This document shows, piece after piece, positions 1 through 9,953 of a stretch of DNA of 64,000 nt. The notes beneath the pieces are model-generated. The model was not told the origin of the DNA. It made no database searches and worked only from the letters and a program-made list of their open reading frames with translations. This DNA is from Bacillus sp. PAMC26568. GTDB taxonomy: Bacteria > Bacillota > Bacilli > Bacillales > Bacillaceae. Location of the stretch: NCBI RefSeq assembly GCF_014235785.1, contig NZ_CP060137.1:2666001-2730000 (forward strand). The letters run 5' to 3'. The translations under genes were made by a program, and so were the position numbers. Numbering within the stretch: position 1 is the first letter of the stretch; each line of letters starts with the position of its first letter.

Positions 1-1513
1 ATGCATTAACTAATCCATGTCCATACCCATTGTTTGGAGAATTTGAAAAAGTTGAATCTGTTAATGGTGTTGCGGTAGATAAAAGAACTTCTTCAATTTC
101 ATCTACAGTTATGGAAGAATCAACTTGTCTTAATAAAGCAGCAACTGCCGATACATGAGGTCCTGCCATCGATGTTCCATTCCATCCGCCCTCATAAGCA
201 CTGCCAGGAACTGAAGATCGAATATTTACTCCAGGTGCTGAAATTTCAGGCTTTGTTTCTTCATAAGGAGATGGACCTTGAAGAGAAAAAGTACCTAATT
301 GATTATTGATATCTGTTGCTCCTGTTGCAAAGGATTCCGGATAGTTAGCAGGGTTTGCAATGGATCCAGGTCCTCCTGGATTGAAAAGTGTTGTATTACC
401 TGCTGAAAACTCAGGGAAGATATCTGCTGCACGCCAAGCTTGTACCATTGGACGGTACCATTCATCTAGTCCTGCTCCTCCGCCCCACGAATTGTTCACC
501 ACGTCTGGTGCCATTTCAGGATGAGGATTTCCTTCTGCATCTTTAGGAGCTAAAATCCACTCTCCAGCTGACAGAAGATCTACATCTGAACCGCCATCTT
601 CAGTAAATGCTTTAACAGCAATCCATTTTGAACCAGGAGCGACTCCTATTTGATTGCTTCCATTTGGTTCTGAACCGACCATTGTTCCTGTAACATGCGT
701 TCCATGTCCAATATCATCATATGGCGCTGATTGATCAGCCGTTGCATCAAACCAGTTAAATTCATGATCTGGCGTGTTAGGTGCTGCTGGGTTATAGCCT
801 CGATATTTTTCTTTTAATGCTGGGTGATCCCACTGTACACCTGTATCAATGGAAGCAACAACAGTTCCGCTGCCGTCAATACCCATTTCCCATGCTGCAG
901 GGGCACCAATTTGATCTAAGTTCCATTCAGTGCTTGCTGGGGATGCTTTGGGCTCTTCAGCTTTTTTAACAGTCTGTTTCTTCTCTGCAGAAGAATGAAG
1001 TTCCCTCATTTCATTTGGAAGCACTTTTTCAACCTCTGGGAATGAAGCAATTTTCTCCATTACTTCTTTTGTCGCTGTAACAGCCATCCCATTAACAATG
1101 TAAAATGATTTAATATCTTTTGCTTTACCTTCTTTTTCTTGTTTTGTTAAGTATGTTTTAAGATTTTGCTGTGTTTCAATCGCTTTTGCTCTAAGTGACG
1201 ATACAACAGCAGATCGTTTCTCATATTTTGCTTGAGTTACCGTTTCTTTTCCTGCTTTTTTTATAGCATGTTCAGCAACTTTGCCTGTATCGACTTGATC
1301 TTTTAATTTAATGAGAAACGTTACCTTTTCATCTTTTTTAAATGCCTGAGTCAGTTTTTTTGAAACTTTCTCAGCCTGTATGTTTTTTTGGTCTTGAACA
1401 GAGGTGCTGATTCCTGATTTTGTACTGGCTGTTGTGATTGTTGGTGCGAGCATTGTAAGCAACAAGATAAAAATTGACAAAATACTAAACAGTCTAACAT
1501 GTTTCTTCTTCAT
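1..1513 (-). CDS. bpr: Secreted subtilisin-family serine protease, bacillopeptidase F-like (3' end beyond window)
   Basis: Reading leftward from an ATG at 1513, 504 codons are open to the window edge, so the C-terminus is missing. The product begins with a Lys-rich signal peptide and hydrophobic core, followed by an inhibitor-type propeptide and a peptidase S8 domain. The catalytic triad is visible: Asp223 in IDTGV, His270 in GHGTHV and Ser448 in GTSMAGP. An AAGGGGGAA SD lies just upstream. In B. subtilis bpr lies directly downstream of ftsZ, and the order is the same here. Such proteases are extracellular and made in stationary phase. The family call is secure; the orthology rests on position and size. 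Confidence 0.88.
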   Translation of the reverse strand, partial: MKKKHVRLFSILSIFILLLTMLAPTITTASTKSGISTSVQDQKNIQAEKVSKKLTQAFKKDEKVTFLIKLKDQVDTGKVAEHAIKKAGKETVTQAKYEKRSAVVSSLRAKAIETQQNLKTYLTKQEKEGKAKDIKSFYIVNGMAVTATKEVMEKIASFPEVEKVLPNEMRELHSSAEKKQTVKKAEEPKASPASTEWNLDQIGAPAAWEMGIDGSGTVVASIDTGVQWDHPALKEKYRGYNPAAPNTPDHEFNWFDATADQSAPYDDIGHGTHVTGTMVGSEPNGSNQIGVAPGSKWIAVKAFTEDGGSDVDLLSAGEWILAPKDAEGNPHPEMAPDVVNNSWGGGAGLDEWYRPMVQAWRAADIFPEFSAGNTTLFNPGGPGSIANPANYPESFATGATDINNQLGTFSLQGPSPYEETKPEISAPGVNIRSSVPGSAYEGGWNGTSMAGPHVSAVAALLRQVDSSITVDEIEEVLLSTATPLTDSTFSNSPNNGYGHGLVNA

Positions 1514-1630
1514 TCTTTTAATTCCCCCTTAAATTTTAAATGGAAATTCATCCGTCCCCCTTCCTTCTCTCTCTTTGACTTGTCTGGGATGTTATCAATA
1601 ATGTAAAGAAAATTATTTGAAAATTTTGTC

Positions 1631-1660
1631 ATTATTTGTTAAATATTTCTATTCATTCAA
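1631..1660 (-). promoter_or_regulatory. Candidate SigA-type promoter for bpr
   Basis: On the minus strand TTGAAT (1655-1660) and AATAAT (1631-1636) are separated by 18 nt, about 120 nt upstream of the protease start. The region is very A/T-rich, so chance matches are likely. Confidence 0.3.
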
Positions 1661-2172
1661 AAAATAATGAAATGGTAGGAGACTTTTTGCCGATGTTGTA
1701 GTTCAAAAGAATGTCTGTTACGAAATGTACAGGAGTGGAAAAATGTGATAATCATATGGCATGCGGGGATCTAGATAGATTTAATAGGGATAGGGGAAAT
1801 TTACTATTAAAGGAGAATAAATGTGGAAAAAGCAAAAAAATGAATAGTATTTCCTTTTTATTCCTATATTGTTATTTTTCAATAAATCAGTAATCGATCG
1901 AAAGAACCATAATTTGGAAGTTGAAATGGACTTTGTACTTTTACGAGGATTATGGGAGAGAGTCTTTTGCAGGACCCATTAGTTCAATGGATATAAGGTC
2001 ATACTTTACTCAGTTAGGGTTTTCCACTGCGTGTTAGTGCGGCCCCTTGATGTGGATCACACATACCGTTGCCAAAGGAAATTGCGCCCTTAGTCTGTGT
2101 TCTGACGGGCTTTTTGGACGAATTGTCCCCCACACCTTTCGATTCGATTTCTCTATGTCTTCATGAGGGGTG

Positions 2173-2195
2173 TACTGCCCGTTAATGCAGGATAA
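2173..2195 (-). repeat. Dispersed 23-bp motif, copy 1
   Basis: On the minus strand the motif reads TTATCCT followed by GCATTAACGGGCAGTA. The same 23 bases with one mismatch occur on the plus strand at 40116-40138, 38 kb away. Each copy is intergenic, and in both a C-run follows within a few bases. It looks like the edge of a dispersed repeat. Confidence 0.55.
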
Positions 2196-2196
2196 T

Positions 2197-2232
2197 AAAA
2201 AAAGAGACATGGCAGCGATTGCCATGTCTCTT
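2197..2232 (-). terminator. Rho-independent terminator after ftsZ
   Basis: A perfect 13-bp stem (2202-2214 with 2220-2232) with a GCGAT loop, followed on the minus strand by seven T residues, starts 8 bp after the ftsZ stop codon. It closes the dcw transcription unit. Confidence 0.93.
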
Positions 2233-2239
2233 ATACATT

Positions 2240-3391
2240 TTAACGACGTTTATTACGGTTTCTTAAAAATGTTGGTATGTCAAGCGTTTCTTCGCCTTGC
2301 TGCATCGAGCGGCTTGTCATCTCCTGCGCAGGTTCTTCACGCTCACGCTTCATCTCACGAACATCGCGTGGTTTTGGCGTAGGTTTCGCAGATGTATTTC
2401 CAAACGAAGGTCTTGTTGGTTTGCTGTGATTAATTTCAACTTCATTAAAACCAGTAGCAATAACCGTAACTACAATTTCATCTTTTAAGTTTTCATTGAT
2501 GACAGAACCGAAAATCATGTTTACATCTTGATCAGATGCAGTTGCCACAATGTCAGCTGCTTCTTGCACTTCATACAAGCTTAAATTTGATCCGCCGGTG
2601 ATGTTCATAAGAACACCTTGAGCACCGTCGATTGACGTTTCAAGCAAAGGACTTGAAATGGCTTTCTTGGCAGCCTCTGCAGCACGGCTTTCGCCAGTTG
2701 CGACTCCAATTCCCATTAATGAAGATCCTTTGTTAGACATGATTGTTTTAACATCTGCGAAGTCAAGGTTAATGAGTCCAGGCACTGCGATTAAGTCAGA
2801 TATGCCTTGTACACCTTGGCGCAATACGTTATCTGCTTCACGGAACGCTTCAAGCATTGGCGTATTTTTATCAACAATCTCAAGCAAACGGTCATTCGGA
2901 ATGACAATCAATGTATCGACTGATTCCTTCATTGAAGAAATACCGCCGGCTGCCTGCATGGCACGTTTGCGGCCTTCGAATGTAAATGGCCGTGTAACAA
3001 CCCCTACAGTCAAAGCACCAAGATCTTTAGCAATCTGAGCAATGACAGGAGCCGCACCTGTACCAGTTCCTCCGCCCATTCCTGCTGTTACGAAGACCAT
3101 ATCTGCTCCTCTTAAAGCTTCTTCAATCTGCTCTTTGCTTTCTTCAGCTGCTTTTTTGCCTACTTCTGGATTAGCACCTGCACCAAGGCCTCTAGTCAGT
3201 TTTGAACCAATTTGCATTCTTGTTTCAGCTTTTGATAGATTCAAAGCTTGTGCATCTGTATTAACAGCGATGAAGTCTACTCCCTGAACCCCGTGTTCTA
3301 TCATACGGTTAACAGCATTGTTTCCTCCGCCGCCAACCCCGATAACTTTAATTGTTGCCATTCCATCAATATTGCTTTCAAACTCCAACAT
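2240..3391 (-). CDS. ftsZ: Cell division protein FtsZ
   Basis: Tubulin-like GTPase of 383 aa that polymerises into the Z-ring at mid-cell and, in sporulation, near the pole. The GTP-binding signature GGGTGTG is at residues 106-112. The T7-loop region NLDFADVKT follows, and after a variable linker the C-terminal peptide DIPTFLRNR (371-379) that binds FtsA and SepF ends the protein. Length and termini match B. subtilis FtsZ closely. It lies 44 bp after ftsA and is followed by a strong terminator, so ftsA-ftsZ form the last unit of the dcw cluster. Start ATG at 3391. Confidence 0.99.
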   Translation of the reverse strand: MLEFESNIDGMATIKVIGVGGGGNNAVNRMIEHGVQGVDFIAVNTDAQALNLSKAETRMQIGSKLTRGLGAGANPEVGKKAAEESKEQIEEALRGADMVFVTAGMGGGTGTGAAPVIAQIAKDLGALTVGVVTRPFTFEGRKRAMQAAGGISSMKESVDTLIVIPNDRLLEIVDKNTPMLEAFREADNVLRQGVQGISDLIAVPGLINLDFADVKTIMSNKGSSLMGIGVATGESRAAEAAKKAISSPLLETSIDGAQGVLMNITGGSNLSLYEVQEAADIVATASDQDVNMIFGSVINENLKDEIVVTVIATGFNEVEINHSKPTRPSFGNTSAKPTPKPRDVREMKREREEPAQEMTSRSMQQGEETLDIPTFLRNRNKRR

Positions 3392-3435
3392 ACAAAATCC
3401 TCCTAATCCATCGAATGACTTCCTCTTGATGCATG

Positions 3436-4719
3436 TTATTCAAAGAAGTAACCAAAGAATTTTTTTACTTTGCTTTCTTTTTTCTCTTCTTTTTCTTTAG
3501 GTTTCGAACGCTGCTGCTGCTGAGGCTCTCTATGCGATGAAGCCTCAACTTTTTCAGGAACAACATTCGAACTGATGCTTCTGCCTTGAATTTTCGCATT
3601 TTTATAGGCAAATTGAATCAATCCTACTCCTGTCATATATTGAGGTTCTCTCACTCCAATATAATCTGGGCTTGCAATACGAACATTATTTTGCAGAACA
3701 GCTTGAGAAATTTCCAGCACGCCCGGCATACTGACTGTTCCGCCAGTCAAGACAAATCCGCCAGGCAAGTCTCTCACACCGAGTCTCTTAATCTCATGCT
3801 GAACCAATTCAAACATTTCTTCAAGTCTAGCTTCTATAATATCAGATATTTCCAACTGATTGAATTGCTGTTTTTGATCTGTGCCGATAATAGCTGCTTC
3901 AAACACTTCGTCTTCTGAAGCATAATCATAGAAAGCATGTCCATGTTTTACTTTAACACGTTCTGCTTCATCAGTTGTTGTGCGAAGACCGATTGAGAGG
4001 TCTTTCGTGATATTTTCTCCTCCGATAGGCAGAACACTTGTCGTTTGCAGATGACCATGTTCAAACACGGCTATCGTGGTTGAGCCTCCGCCAATATCAA
4101 CTAGTGCCACCCCAAGGTTTTTCTCATCTTTTGATAAAGCTACAGCTCCTGAAGCAAGCGGCTGCAGGCAAATATCAGTAATTTCCAGTCCTGCTTTCTC
4201 TACACAGCGCAGCAGGTTATGTAATATCGTTCTAGATCCAGTAATGATAGTGCCTTCCATTTCAAGGCGTACTCCAATCATTCCGCGCGGATCACTGATT
4301 TCATCCAGACCATCTACAATAAATTGCTGAGGAATAACGTCTATTATTTCTCGTTCTGGAGGTATGGACATCACTTGAGCAGCTTCAATCACTCTGCGTA
4401 TGTCCTCATTGGCTATTTCACGATTGTCACTGGATACAGCTACAACTCCGTGACAATCCTGTAATTGAACGTGATTGCCAGTCACTCCTACTACGACTCT
4501 CTTAAGCGGTATGCCAACCATTCTTTCTGCCTGTTCTACCGCTTTTTTAATAGAATGAACGGTCTCGTCAATATCAACGATTGACCCTTTTCTCAACCCT
4601 TCGGATTTTACATTGCCTACACCTATAATGTTTAAGTTATCTTCTGCCATTTCACCGATAATAACTTTAACACTGGATGTACCGATGTCTAAACTTACAA
4701 AGATTTCATTGTTGTTCAT
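3436..4719 (-). CDS. ftsA: Cell division protein FtsA
   Basis: Actin-fold ATPase of 427 aa that tethers FtsZ filaments to the membrane. The start is placed at ATG 4719 ([16 protein letters not shown]), preceded by GGAGG at good spacing; an in-frame extension upstream lacks an SD. Phosphate-binding motifs LDIGTSS near the N-terminus and VDIGGGSTT in the middle are clear. The tail is Lys/Glu/Gln-rich and ends in an amphipathic helix (KKFFGYFFE) typical of the membrane-targeting sequence. Directly upstream of ftsZ; a candidate SigH promoter lies about 180 bp before the start. Confidence 0.98.
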   Translation of the reverse strand: MNNNEIFVSLDIGTSSVKVIIGEMAEDNLNIIGVGNVKSEGLRKGSIVDIDETVHSIKKAVEQAERMVGIPLKRVVVGVTGNHVQLQDCHGVVAVSSDNREIANEDIRRVIEAAQVMSIPPEREIIDVIPQQFIVDGLDEISDPRGMIGVRLEMEGTIITGSRTILHNLLRCVEKAGLEITDICLQPLASGAVALSKDEKNLGVALVDIGGGSTTIAVFEHGHLQTTSVLPIGGENITKDLSIGLRTTTDEAERVKVKHGHAFYDYASEDEVFEAAIIGTDQKQQFNQLEISDIIEARLEEMFELVQHEIKRLGVRDLPGGFVLTGGTVSMPGVLEISQAVLQNNVRIASPDYIGVREPQYMTGVGLIQFAYKNAKIQGRSISSNVVPEKVEASSHREPQQQQRSKPKEKEEKKESKVKKFFGYFFE

Positions 4720-4902
4720 TCTATGGCACCTCCTTATCTCTATCATTTCCATTCTATTATTAGAGGAACAACAATACAATGAATCTAGTTTTACATATTT
4801 GTAACAAAGGTGAAAAATACTGTTATATTTGACTTCTTACTGTCACATTTTATCTTCCAGCCTCATTTAATGACTTTTCTCAATAAATAAATACTAACTT
4901 GA

Positions 4903-4931
4903 GTATTCGTCAAATCCTTCAGTTTCCCTCT
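4903..4931 (-). promoter_or_regulatory. Candidate SigH promoter for ftsA-ftsZ
   Basis: On the minus strand AGAGGGAAA (4923-4931) and GACGAATAC (4903-4911) are separated by 11 nt. This fits the SigH pattern RnAGGAWWW-N11/12-RnnGAAT with one -35 mismatch. In B. subtilis ftsAZ has a SigH promoter (p2) used at sporulation onset, in the same sbp-ftsA gap. Confidence 0.55.
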
Positions 4932-4938
4932 TAAAAAA

Positions 4939-5301
4939 TTAACTTTTTTTTAGTTTTTGCCGCGTTTGAGTCCAATTGGAAATTATTATTCTTCTTATGA
5001 CAGCAATATTTTGAAAAAGCCTTACTCCAAAAGCAAAAATTGCTACCAAATACAAGTCTACACCAAGATGCACGCCTAGAAAAGCTAAACTTGCAGCTAA
5101 AATGATGTTGAAAAAAAATCCAGATACAAAAACCATCTCATCATACATATTTTGCAGATGAGCACGAATTCCTCCAAGCAAAGTATCTAGGGCAGCAAGT
5201 ATGGCAATTGAGAGATAATTGGAATATTCACCGGGAATACGGAAGTCAGTGAGCAAACCCAATGAAATACCAAGAATTAATCCTAAGATGGGAAGCCACA
5301 T
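4939..5301 (-). CDS. sbp: Small basic protein Sbp (DUF1290 membrane protein)
   Basis: 120-aa integral membrane protein with about four hydrophobic segments, including the conserved GGIRAHL and FFFNIILA stretches, and a basic tail. It matches B. subtilis Sbp over its whole length. Its function is not established; the family is nearly always found between DUF881 genes and ftsA. The ATG at 5301 overlaps the ylxX stop codon by one base (TAATG) behind a GGAGG SD, which indicates translational coupling. Confidence 0.93.
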   Translation of the reverse strand: MWLPILGLILGISLGLLTDFRIPGEYSNYLSIAILAALDTLLGGIRAHLQNMYDEMVFVSGFFFNIILAASLAFLGVHLGVDLYLVAIFAFGVRLFQNIAVIRRIIISNWTQTRQKLKKS

Positions 5302-6020
5302 TATGAATTTCCTCCTTCTTCTACCGGCTTCATTTTTTTAATGCGAATTGCATCGTCATAAGGCGGAATAACTATCCGGTCTTTCGGCTCTGAAATGGAA
5401 AGCCGCAAATTATCAATTGCAAAGTTGTCCATTGTTGTGGAACCATTCAAACGGTTAAAAAGTTTTTCTGCATCCTGTGAAATAACTTTAATTTCAAGCG
5501 GATATGAATTCAAGCTATAGCCATCCATTTTGGTTTGTCCATTAATATCTCGTATGACTGTAGTATTTACAACGCGTCTGTCAGAGATCGCGATATGTTC
5601 TGCACCGTACGAATTCAGTTCATTCAACAGCCGCTTCAGCAAATCAGGAGCAATGTTTTCCACCTCTGTCTGTGCAACCTCTTCATCAAACAAAGGTTCA
5701 ATTGTAATGGTTATGCCTGATCCGGTTACTTTTGTTATTCCGGCTTCCTTTTTCAGCTCTTCAAGTGTTTCCTTCAATGTTTTTTCAGCACTCTGACTTT
5801 TATCATTCTCATATGTATCAATGAGTTCTTCGTATTTCCGAATCTCAAGCAGGAGATTTGTTTGTATTTCTTGCTCCTGCTTAAGGGCTTCCCTTAACTG
5901 CCACATGTCACGTGTGTCTCTTACAGCAGGTTCCTTGATTGATTGAAACTGGATGGCAAGCATTAAACCGAATATCATTGTTAACACTGAGAAACTTAAA
6001 CCCTTAAGATTATTCTTCAA
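5301..6020 (-). CDS. ylxX: DUF881 family membrane-anchored protein YlxX
   Basis: Protein of about 239 aa with one N-terminal membrane segment, a coiled coil (about residues 30-85) and a DUF881 domain outside the membrane. Function unknown. I place the start at TTG 6020 because GAGGGTGG lies five bases upstream; an earlier TTG at 6035 has no SD. Paralogue of the preceding ylxW, with the same layout. It sits in the divIB-ylxW-ylxX-sbp-ftsA order known from B. subtilis, which suggests a role at the division site or cell envelope. Confidence 0.88.
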   Translation of the reverse strand: MKNNLKGLSFSVLTMIFGLMLAIQFQSIKEPAVRDTRDMWQLREALKQEQEIQTNLLLEIRKYEELIDTYENDKSQSAEKTLKETLEELKKEAGITKVTGSGITITIEPLFDEEVAQTEVENIAPDLLKRLLNELNSYGAEHIAISDRRVVNTTVIRDINGQTKMDGYSLNSYPLEIKVISQDAEKLFNRLNGSTTMDNFAIDNLRLSISEPKDRIVIPPYDDAIRIKKMKPVEEGGNS

Positions 6021-6031
6021 GGCAACCACCC

Positions 6032-6742
6032 TCAAGATTTCTTTTCTTGCAATAATGGATTCATTTTTATTTCATTTTTCTTCTCAAGGGTAATCACTAT
6101 ATTGTCATATGCTATCTGCTCAACTACACCGCCAGCGATATTTAAAGCCTGATCTAAAACAGCAGGCTCTCCAATGGCCGTTATGACAAAGGGAGCAGGA
6201 AATTGATTGCCATCAACAGTAACAACTGGACCATTACAATATATATACGATTCATGAGATAATCTTTGTCCATTGATTGCGATTGCACTTGCCCCTGAAA
6301 TTAATAGCTCGTTAATTACCTTGAAAATATGACCTTCGTGAACAATATAATTATTTACATTTTCACCTTCGGGAATGTAGGAGGAATCTTCAAGTGTGAC
6401 TTCAATCCCCTCACCTGAAACGCCAAGCTCTCCGACATACATCCTGTATTTTTCAACATCTTCAACAAGATTAAAATAAATCTGTTTTTCATCTTTCAGA
6501 TTTTCTTCAATTTTTCTTACTCTTTCCTGGTTGTCAAATAATTCCTTCTGAAGCTCTTTATTGCGTTCCTCCTGCTGGATAAGCATCTCCCTTGCCTTAA
6601 ATTCTTTGCTCCATTGCGCAGAAGATATTCCATTATTTGGACGCTGTTCTTTTGTGAGCTGGTACGAAAAAGAAACTAGAAAACCAAGAACAAGCATGAT
6701 TAAAGAGAGAACGACATACCTACCCCTCATTTTCATTTTCAT
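6032..6742 (-). CDS. ylxW: DUF881 family membrane-anchored protein YlxW
   Basis: 236 aa with a signal-anchor helix (about residues 8-26), a coiled coil (about 35-90) and a DUF881 domain with the motifs AIAINGQRL and TAIGEPAVL. Paralogue of ylxX directly downstream. Start ATG 6742 with GGAGGAG ten bases upstream; two in-frame ATGs at codons 3 and 5 are possible alternatives. It overlaps the end of divIB by 23 bp, so it is co-translated with that division gene. Function unknown. Confidence 0.88.
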   Translation of the reverse strand: MKMKMRGRYVVLSLIMLVLGFLVSFSYQLTKEQRPNNGISSAQWSKEFKAREMLIQQEERNKELQKELFDNQERVRKIEENLKDEKQIYFNLVEDVEKYRMYVGELGVSGEGIEVTLEDSSYIPEGENVNNYIVHEGHIFKVINELLISGASAIAINGQRLSHESYIYCNGPVVTVDGNQFPAPFVITAIGEPAVLDQALNIAGGVVEQIAYDNIVITLEKKNEIKMNPLLQEKKS

Positions 6743-7559
6743 TTTGCTCTGTCTCCTCCGGCTCAGTTTCTTCTATTGCTTCCTCCCCTTCTGCAGGTTC
6801 AGCTTTTTCAGATTTTTTATCAAATGATTCGAAATATGTTCCGACTTCCATATGGATAATGCCTTTAGAATTCGGCTCCAGCTGGCTGACTATCGCAGGA
6901 TAATCCATCATTTTCTTTGAAAAACTGCGGACGGTGGCTCTGACCTCATATCCATCATTCATAAACAGGGTAACATGCCAAGGATCGGTTTTCTCAGGTG
7001 TATGATAGATTTCAGAAATCGCATTCCTCACACTTTTAGGAAGGCTCATAAGTTCCAGGGCCATTTCTTCAATTTCTTCAGCCTTTTCCCAGTCAATTAA
7101 TAAGGGGGCATCGTCAGGAAATGTCCCGCTTAATGGGTCAAGTGTTCTCCCGTTTTCCAAAATGGGGGAGTATTGATCATCTTTAACAATATAAGCGACC
7201 TTTTGATATTCCTCAACAACAATTGTTACTTTATTAGGCAATTGCTTGTCCAATTTAATATTCTGTATCTGATCTAAATCAGAAAGAGCGTCATTCACTT
7301 CTTTTTCATCAATGCTCCAAAATCCCGATCTTTCTGTAATTCCACTCATTTTAATAATTTCTTCTTTGGATACTGTCTCATTTCCTGCAACATCAATGGA
7401 AGATACTTTACTAAGCGGAGATTGGAAGTAAATCACCAATAGTATGAGGAGAAAAAAAACGGATAAAAAAGAAATTAAACGGCGGTTTGATTTTTGTTTT
7501 CGATGTTCCTTCAGTTTAGGAACCCGGTCTTCAAGCGATACGACTTTTCCTTTTTCCAC
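6720..7559 (-). CDS. divIB: Cell division protein DivIB (FtsQ)
   Basis: 279-aa type II membrane protein: basic cytoplasmic tail, one transmembrane helix (about 28-47), then an extracellular POTRA domain starting at VSSIDVAGN and a beta domain. The C-terminus is a long acidic Glu-rich tail. DivIB binds FtsL and DivIC and stabilises the divisome, and is also needed at sporulation septa. Start codon is GTG 7559 with a GAGGGGTGA SD. In B. subtilis the gene follows murB, as here. Confidence 0.96.
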   Translation of the reverse strand: MEKGKVVSLEDRVPKLKEHRKQKSNRRLISFLSVFFLLILLVIYFQSPLSKVSSIDVAGNETVSKEEIIKMSGITERSGFWSIDEKEVNDALSDLDQIQNIKLDKQLPNKVTIVVEEYQKVAYIVKDDQYSPILENGRTLDPLSGTFPDDAPLLIDWEKAEEIEEMALELMSLPKSVRNAISEIYHTPEKTDPWHVTLFMNDGYEVRATVRSFSKKMMDYPAIVSQLEPNSKGIIHMEVGTYFESFDKKSEKAEPAEGEEAIEETEPEETEQNENENEG

Positions 7560-7609
7560 CTATAGTCACCCCTCATCCCGAATCACTTTCCGGGGCGTAA
7601 AATCATCTT

Positions 7610-7644
7610 TAAAAGAGAAACAAACGGCATATTGTATGCCGTTT
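7610..7644 (-). terminator. Probable terminator between murB and divIB
   Basis: A perfect 10-bp stem AAACGGCATA/TATGCCGTTT (7622-7631 with 7635-7644) with a 3-nt loop. On the minus strand it is followed by a T-rich stretch GTTTCTCTTTT. The T-tract is interrupted, so it may be partial and allow read-through to divIB. Confidence 0.6.
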
Positions 7645-7706
7645 AGCAATTGCAGATTTCTTAAAGATATTATACCACAATAAAAGGAAAAAAAGATAAG
7701 CTTTCT

Positions 7707-8618
7707 CTATTCATTTTGCCCTACAATTTCAACTTCTGTTTCCATTTTTACAGAATGTTTTTCATAGATTGTTTTTTTCACATAATCAATGAGATCCAGC
7801 ACATCTTTTGCCGTAGCATTTCCAGTATTCACAATAAAATTGCCATGCAGTTCAGAAATTTTCGCCCCGCCAATCTGATATCCTTTTAAACCTGATTCCT
7901 GAACAAGCTGTCCTGCATAATGGGGCAGCGGATTTCTGAATACACTTCCGCAGTTAGGATGGTCCCAAGGCTGTGTTTCTCTCCGGTAATCTTTATTTTT
8001 TTGCAGTTCTGCTACGATTTCTTCCCTATTGCCTTTTTCAAGCTTTAAAACCGCTTCAAGACATATTCCTGGCCGTTTCTTTTGAAGAAGTGATGTTCGG
8101 TAAGAAAAGTCGAGTTCCTCTGCAGAAAGCCATTCTAATGTTCCGTCTTCAAATAAGATATGGGCTTTGATCAATATTTTTGACATATCTGATCCATGTG
8201 CACCTGCATTCATATAAACTGCTCCCCCGACAGAGCCAGGTATTCCGCCGGCAAATTGCAGGCCGGATAAACCTTGTTTACTAATGACAGTTGTCAATTT
8301 TATGAGAGAATATCCACCGCCGGCTGTAATAATGTCACCATCCACTTCTAAATGGTCAAGCCCTTTTCCAAGCTTAATGACAACGCCTTTTATCCCTGAG
8401 TCTCCTACAAGCAGGTTTGATCCGCGCCCAATCGCTCTCCAGGCTGCACCGCTTTTTGTTACGATGGCCATTGTTTTTTTCAAATCTTCAATACTATTAG
8501 GCTCAACGAAAATCTCAGCAGGTCCGCCAATTTTTATCGTAGTATGCTTTGCTAAAGGTTCATTATGAATCACTTTTCCTACATTTGCTTTTTGTAATTC
8601 CATCAAAATTTTTTCCAT
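7707..8618 (-). CDS. murB: UDP-N-acetylenolpyruvoylglucosamine reductase MurB
   Basis: FAD enzyme of 303 aa, the same length as B. subtilis MurB. It reduces UDP-GlcNAc-enolpyruvate to UDP-MurNAc with NADPH in the cytoplasm. FAD-binding motifs GRGSNLLV (64-71) and [20 protein letters not shown] are present, and the catalytic Ser225 is in [10 protein letters not shown] good SD precedes ATG 8618. It lies in the dcw cluster after murG. Confidence 0.98.
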   Translation of the reverse strand: MEKILMELQKANVGKVIHNEPLAKHTTIKIGGPAEIFVEPNSIEDLKKTMAIVTKSGAAWRAIGRGSNLLVGDSGIKGVVIKLGKGLDHLEVDGDIITAGGGYSLIKLTTVISKQGLSGLQFAGGIPGSVGGAVYMNAGAHGSDMSKILIKAHILFEDGTLEWLSAEELDFSYRTSLLQKKRPGICLEAVLKLEKGNREEIVAELQKNKDYRRETQPWDHPNCGSVFRNPLPHYAGQLVQESGLKGYQIGGAKISELHGNFIVNTGNATAKDVLDLIDYVKKTIYEKHSVKMETEVEIVGQNE

Positions 8619-8788
8619 GACAGCCTCCTTAAAAATGAACGATTCTTTCCAGATGCTAATTGAAGAAGGTTATAGGAATCTTAGTCCGATAGGCACAACT
8701 TCTTTCCTGCCCTTATTTTCTATGAACACAACTCCTATGTCTCCTAGTCTATATATATTCTATGCCTGCTCTTAGCAAGCAGCAATCC

Positions 8789-9874
8789 TTATCTATTAGC
8801 CAGTGCCTCTAGTTCTTTAAATAGTTTCATTGAAGCGTCAGGTATGCCCAGCTGTTTGGAAGCTGCTTTCATTTTCTGCAGGTTCTCCTGATCAAGCAAA
8901 ATGGCATCCATTTCTTTGATTAACGCTTTACTTGAAAGATCTTTTTCTAGTACTAATGTCGCTGCATCGTGATCACTCAAAGCTCTGGCATTTTTTTCTT
9001 GATGATTTGCCGTCACATAAGGACTTGGAATTAAAATACTTGGTAATCCCAATGCCGTTATTTCTGCAAGAGTTGTTGCACCTGACCTGGCTACAATTAA
9101 GTCAATCCCATTCAGAACTTCAGGCATATTATGAATAAATGGTTTAATGACAACATTTTTCGGAAGAATCTTTACTTGTTTCATTACATTTTCATAATGA
9201 ACTTCCCCAGTGACATAAATAATTTGATAATCTTTCTCTTTTATCTCGTCCATCATATCAATCACCGCGTCATTAATTGGTTTTGCCCCTCTGCTGCCAC
9301 CCATGATCAGCACCGTTTTTTTGCCAGGGACAAGAGCAGGATCATTGTATTTTTTCAAATCCTCTGTAACAACTTCTGAAGCACGCGGATTTCCAGTCAA
9401 TACTGTTTTATGAGCAGGAAAGTGAGCTTTTGCTTCATCAAAGCATATCGCAACCTTATCAACATATCGGGCAAGGAATTTGTTTGTGATGCCAGGCAGA
9501 CTATTTTGTTCGTGTATGATCGTAGGGATTTGCAGTTTAGAAGCTGCATACACTACAGGTCCGCATACATATCCCCCCGTGCCTATTACAACGTCAGGCT
9601 TAAATTCCTTAATGTATGATTTACTGTCACTGACACCTTTAATAAAGCGCATAATCGTTTTTACATTATCAAGTGAGATCTTTCTTTTAAAACCCGAAAT
9701 CTCGATTGAGCGAAATGGGATGTCTGCTGCTGGCACTATCTTTGACTCAAGCCCATTTTCTGTGCCTATATATAAAAATTCAGCGTCATGCCGATTTTTT
9801 TTGATTTCATTTATTAAGGCTAAAGCAGGATAGATGTGTCCTCCTGTTCCGCCTCCGCTTACCATGATTTTCAT
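8789..9874 (-). CDS. murG: Lipid II synthase MurG (N-acetylglucosaminyltransferase)
   Basis: 361-aa GT28 glycosyltransferase that adds GlcNAc to lipid I at the inner face of the membrane, giving lipid II. The start is set at ATG 9874 ([18 protein letters not shown]) behind GGGGGATA; a longer frame to 9967 is only read-through of upstream sequence. The N-terminal G-loop GGGTGGH and the C-terminal donor-site motif region [22 protein letters not shown] are intact. It follows spoVE by about 80 bp, as in B. subtilis. Confidence 0.98.
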   Translation of the reverse strand: MKIMVSGGGTGGHIYPALALINEIKKNRHDAEFLYIGTENGLESKIVPAADIPFRSIEISGFKRKISLDNVKTIMRFIKGVSDSKSYIKEFKPDVVIGTGGYVCGPVVYAASKLQIPTIIHEQNSLPGITNKFLARYVDKVAICFDEAKAHFPAHKTVLTGNPRASEVVTEDLKKYNDPALVPGKKTVLIMGGSRGAKPINDAVIDMMDEIKEKDYQIIYVTGEVHYENVMKQVKILPKNVVIKPFIHNMPEVLNGIDLIVARSGATTLAEITALGLPSILIPSPYVTANHQEKNARALSDHDAATLVLEKDLSSKALIKEMDAILLDQENLQKMKAASKQLGIPDASMKLFKELEALANR

Positions 9875-9953
9875 ATGTATCCCCCAAACGTATTCAAAAA
9901 GTGATAAACCCTGTTTTTCAACAGGGTCCCGTTCATCTATCCTGCGAGGGCAA

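Larger units (their letters stand above)
1514..2196. other. Long intergenic region between bpr and ftsZ
   Basis: About 680 bp without a convincing gene. The short open frames (1711-1893 plus, 2034-2225 minus) have no usable SD and no recognisable product. It holds the bpr upstream region, a dispersed 23-bp motif near 2173 and, at about 1975-2046, a block resembling a tRNA D-arm that does not fold into a tRNA. It may contain decayed genes. Confidence 0.5.

Noticed and set aside
1975..2046. tRNA-like block (GGACCCATTAGTTCAATGGATA...) before ftsZ
   Set aside because: Only a D-arm-like part is visible; no anticodon stem, T-loop or matching acceptor end can be drawn.
2034..2225. 63-codon minus-strand frame after ftsZ
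   Set aside because: It starts inside the ftsZ terminator hairpin, has no SD and no recognisable product.
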